Assembly: GCA_963556255.1 (NCBI GenBank)
Contig: OY744613.1
Location: forward strand, 51,048,745 to 51,112,744
Reading direction: 5' to 3'
Origin: Allolobophora icterica
Taxonomy: Eukaryota > Annelida > Clitellata > Crassiclitellata > Lumbricidae
Length of the DNA: 64,000 nucleotides
Each line of letters begins with the position of its first letter. The first letter of the stretch is position 1. Of this stretch, positions 63,561 through 64,000 are shown piece after piece. The position numbers and the translations under genes are program-made. The notes beneath the pieces were generated by a model. It was given only the letters and a program-made list of their open reading frames with translations. It was not told the origin of the DNA and did no database searches.

Positions 63561-63835
63561 GATAATTATTAGATCTTCAGTAACAGTGGGAACACCCATG
63601 GAACCGGAACCTGCTAGTACATCGTTACAGTTTAAGGCTTCTAAAACATCGCATGCTACTTTAGGAATAGTAATCTGTTTGTAATCAAATGCTAACCAGT
63701 AACCATGTGCTTCGGAACCTTTTCCAACCGATACCTCCTGCAAATAATGACCTCCGCCCACGCTTTCACGAGTTCTCTCTGCCCGCCAAAAACGGATAAT
63801 AGCCTGAAATTGCACATGTAAGCATTGAGTCAATA
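63561..63835 (-). other. Unclassified open segment
   Basis: A minus-strand frame of 233 codons (63132-63833) crosses this interval and the flank repeat U8. The N-terminal half (about residues 10-85, GGGHYLQEVSVGKGSEAHGY and on) lies in non-repeat sequence and has no recognised motif. The other half is repeat DNA. It is more likely fortuitous than a gene. Confidence 0.3.
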
Positions 63836-64000
63836 ATTGCAGGCTCCCCTGCCTTGACAGTGCAGTGATATCTTAATTATTAAATTAGGGCGTGTTTCTA
63901 CGCCCTAATCTTTCTGTCACAGACGCCATAAAACGGATAAGTATGACGCTGTATAAATGGTATAGGCCTAGCCATGTAGGCCCTAATATTGGCAGACCTT
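63836..64000 (+). repeat. Composite flank repeat, copy U9 (cut by window end)
   Basis: Starts 'tgcaggctcccctgccttga' and continues 'tgtcacagacgccataaaac' and 'ggtataggcctagccatgta'. It is truncated by the end of the window. Confidence 0.65.

Overview
This window is animal nuclear DNA. It has spliced genes with short coding exons, long microsatellites, LINE, LTR, Helitron and DNA-transposon debris, and tRNA-derived SINE-like repeats. The organism cannot be fixed from sequence alone. The host gene family (secreted fibrinogen-domain lectins in tandem) and a Ty3/gypsy-class element with a Gmr1-like pol domain order, a group described mainly from deuterostomes, fit a marine invertebrate, most economically a deuterostome. 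That placement is inference.

The host content is one family on the minus strand: fibrinogen-related protein (FReD/FREP-like) genes of three coding exons. Exon 1 carries a signal peptide and coiled coil, exon 2 the first half of the fibrinogen domain, exon 3 the second half. Three complete models splice in phase: gene 1 (7275 down to 1393, 320 aa), gene 3 (48556 down to 40765, 299 aa) and gene 4 (60583 down to 55391, 301 aa). Gene 2 (23147 down to 21481) keeps the two fibrinogen exons but has a 2-base deletion in exon 3. An isolated signal peptide plus PAN/Apple-like exon lies upstream of it at 25881-26183. Relics of further copies (5' flank, broken exon 1, exon 3 scrap, 3' flank) lie near 10.7, 14.1-14.7, 28.8-29.0 and 36.5-37.4 kb, so the locus is a birth-and-death tandem array. 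Segments 46.5-50.9 kb and 57.6-62.7 kb are paralogous at an offset of about 12 kb, as are 1-1.76 kb and 20.6-21.85 kb at about 20 kb.

Mobile DNA fills the space between exons. A young Ty3/gypsy-class element (30103-36203) has 485-bp LTRs differing at one base, a perfect 5-bp target duplication, domain order gag-protease-integrase-RT-RNase H, and an integrase without its catalytic core. There is a LINE with an open RT frame (44608-46458, minus) and many older LINE pieces. Others are a non-autonomous Helitron (37607-38390), a hAT-type MITE split by a TTAA-flanked foldback element (15638-17570), further hAT-type MITEs (13449-13579, 18323-18424), two Mutator-type MITEs with 9-bp duplications (24560-25160, 42316-42850), a Harbinger-like MITE (17835-19114), a 374-bp MITE (49547-49920), a 182-bp element (61262-61443) and a solo LTR inside a TA tract (58758-59201). 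A composite repeat of about 2 kb ending in a tRNA-derived SINE recurs throughout and usually lies upstream of each FReD copy.

The FReD proteins are probably secreted multimeric lectins. The coiled coil would oligomerise them and the fibrinogen domain would bind ligand. All four copies carry a CLTC-type cysteine motif where most fibrinogen-like lectins have Asn-Leu-Asn-Gly.
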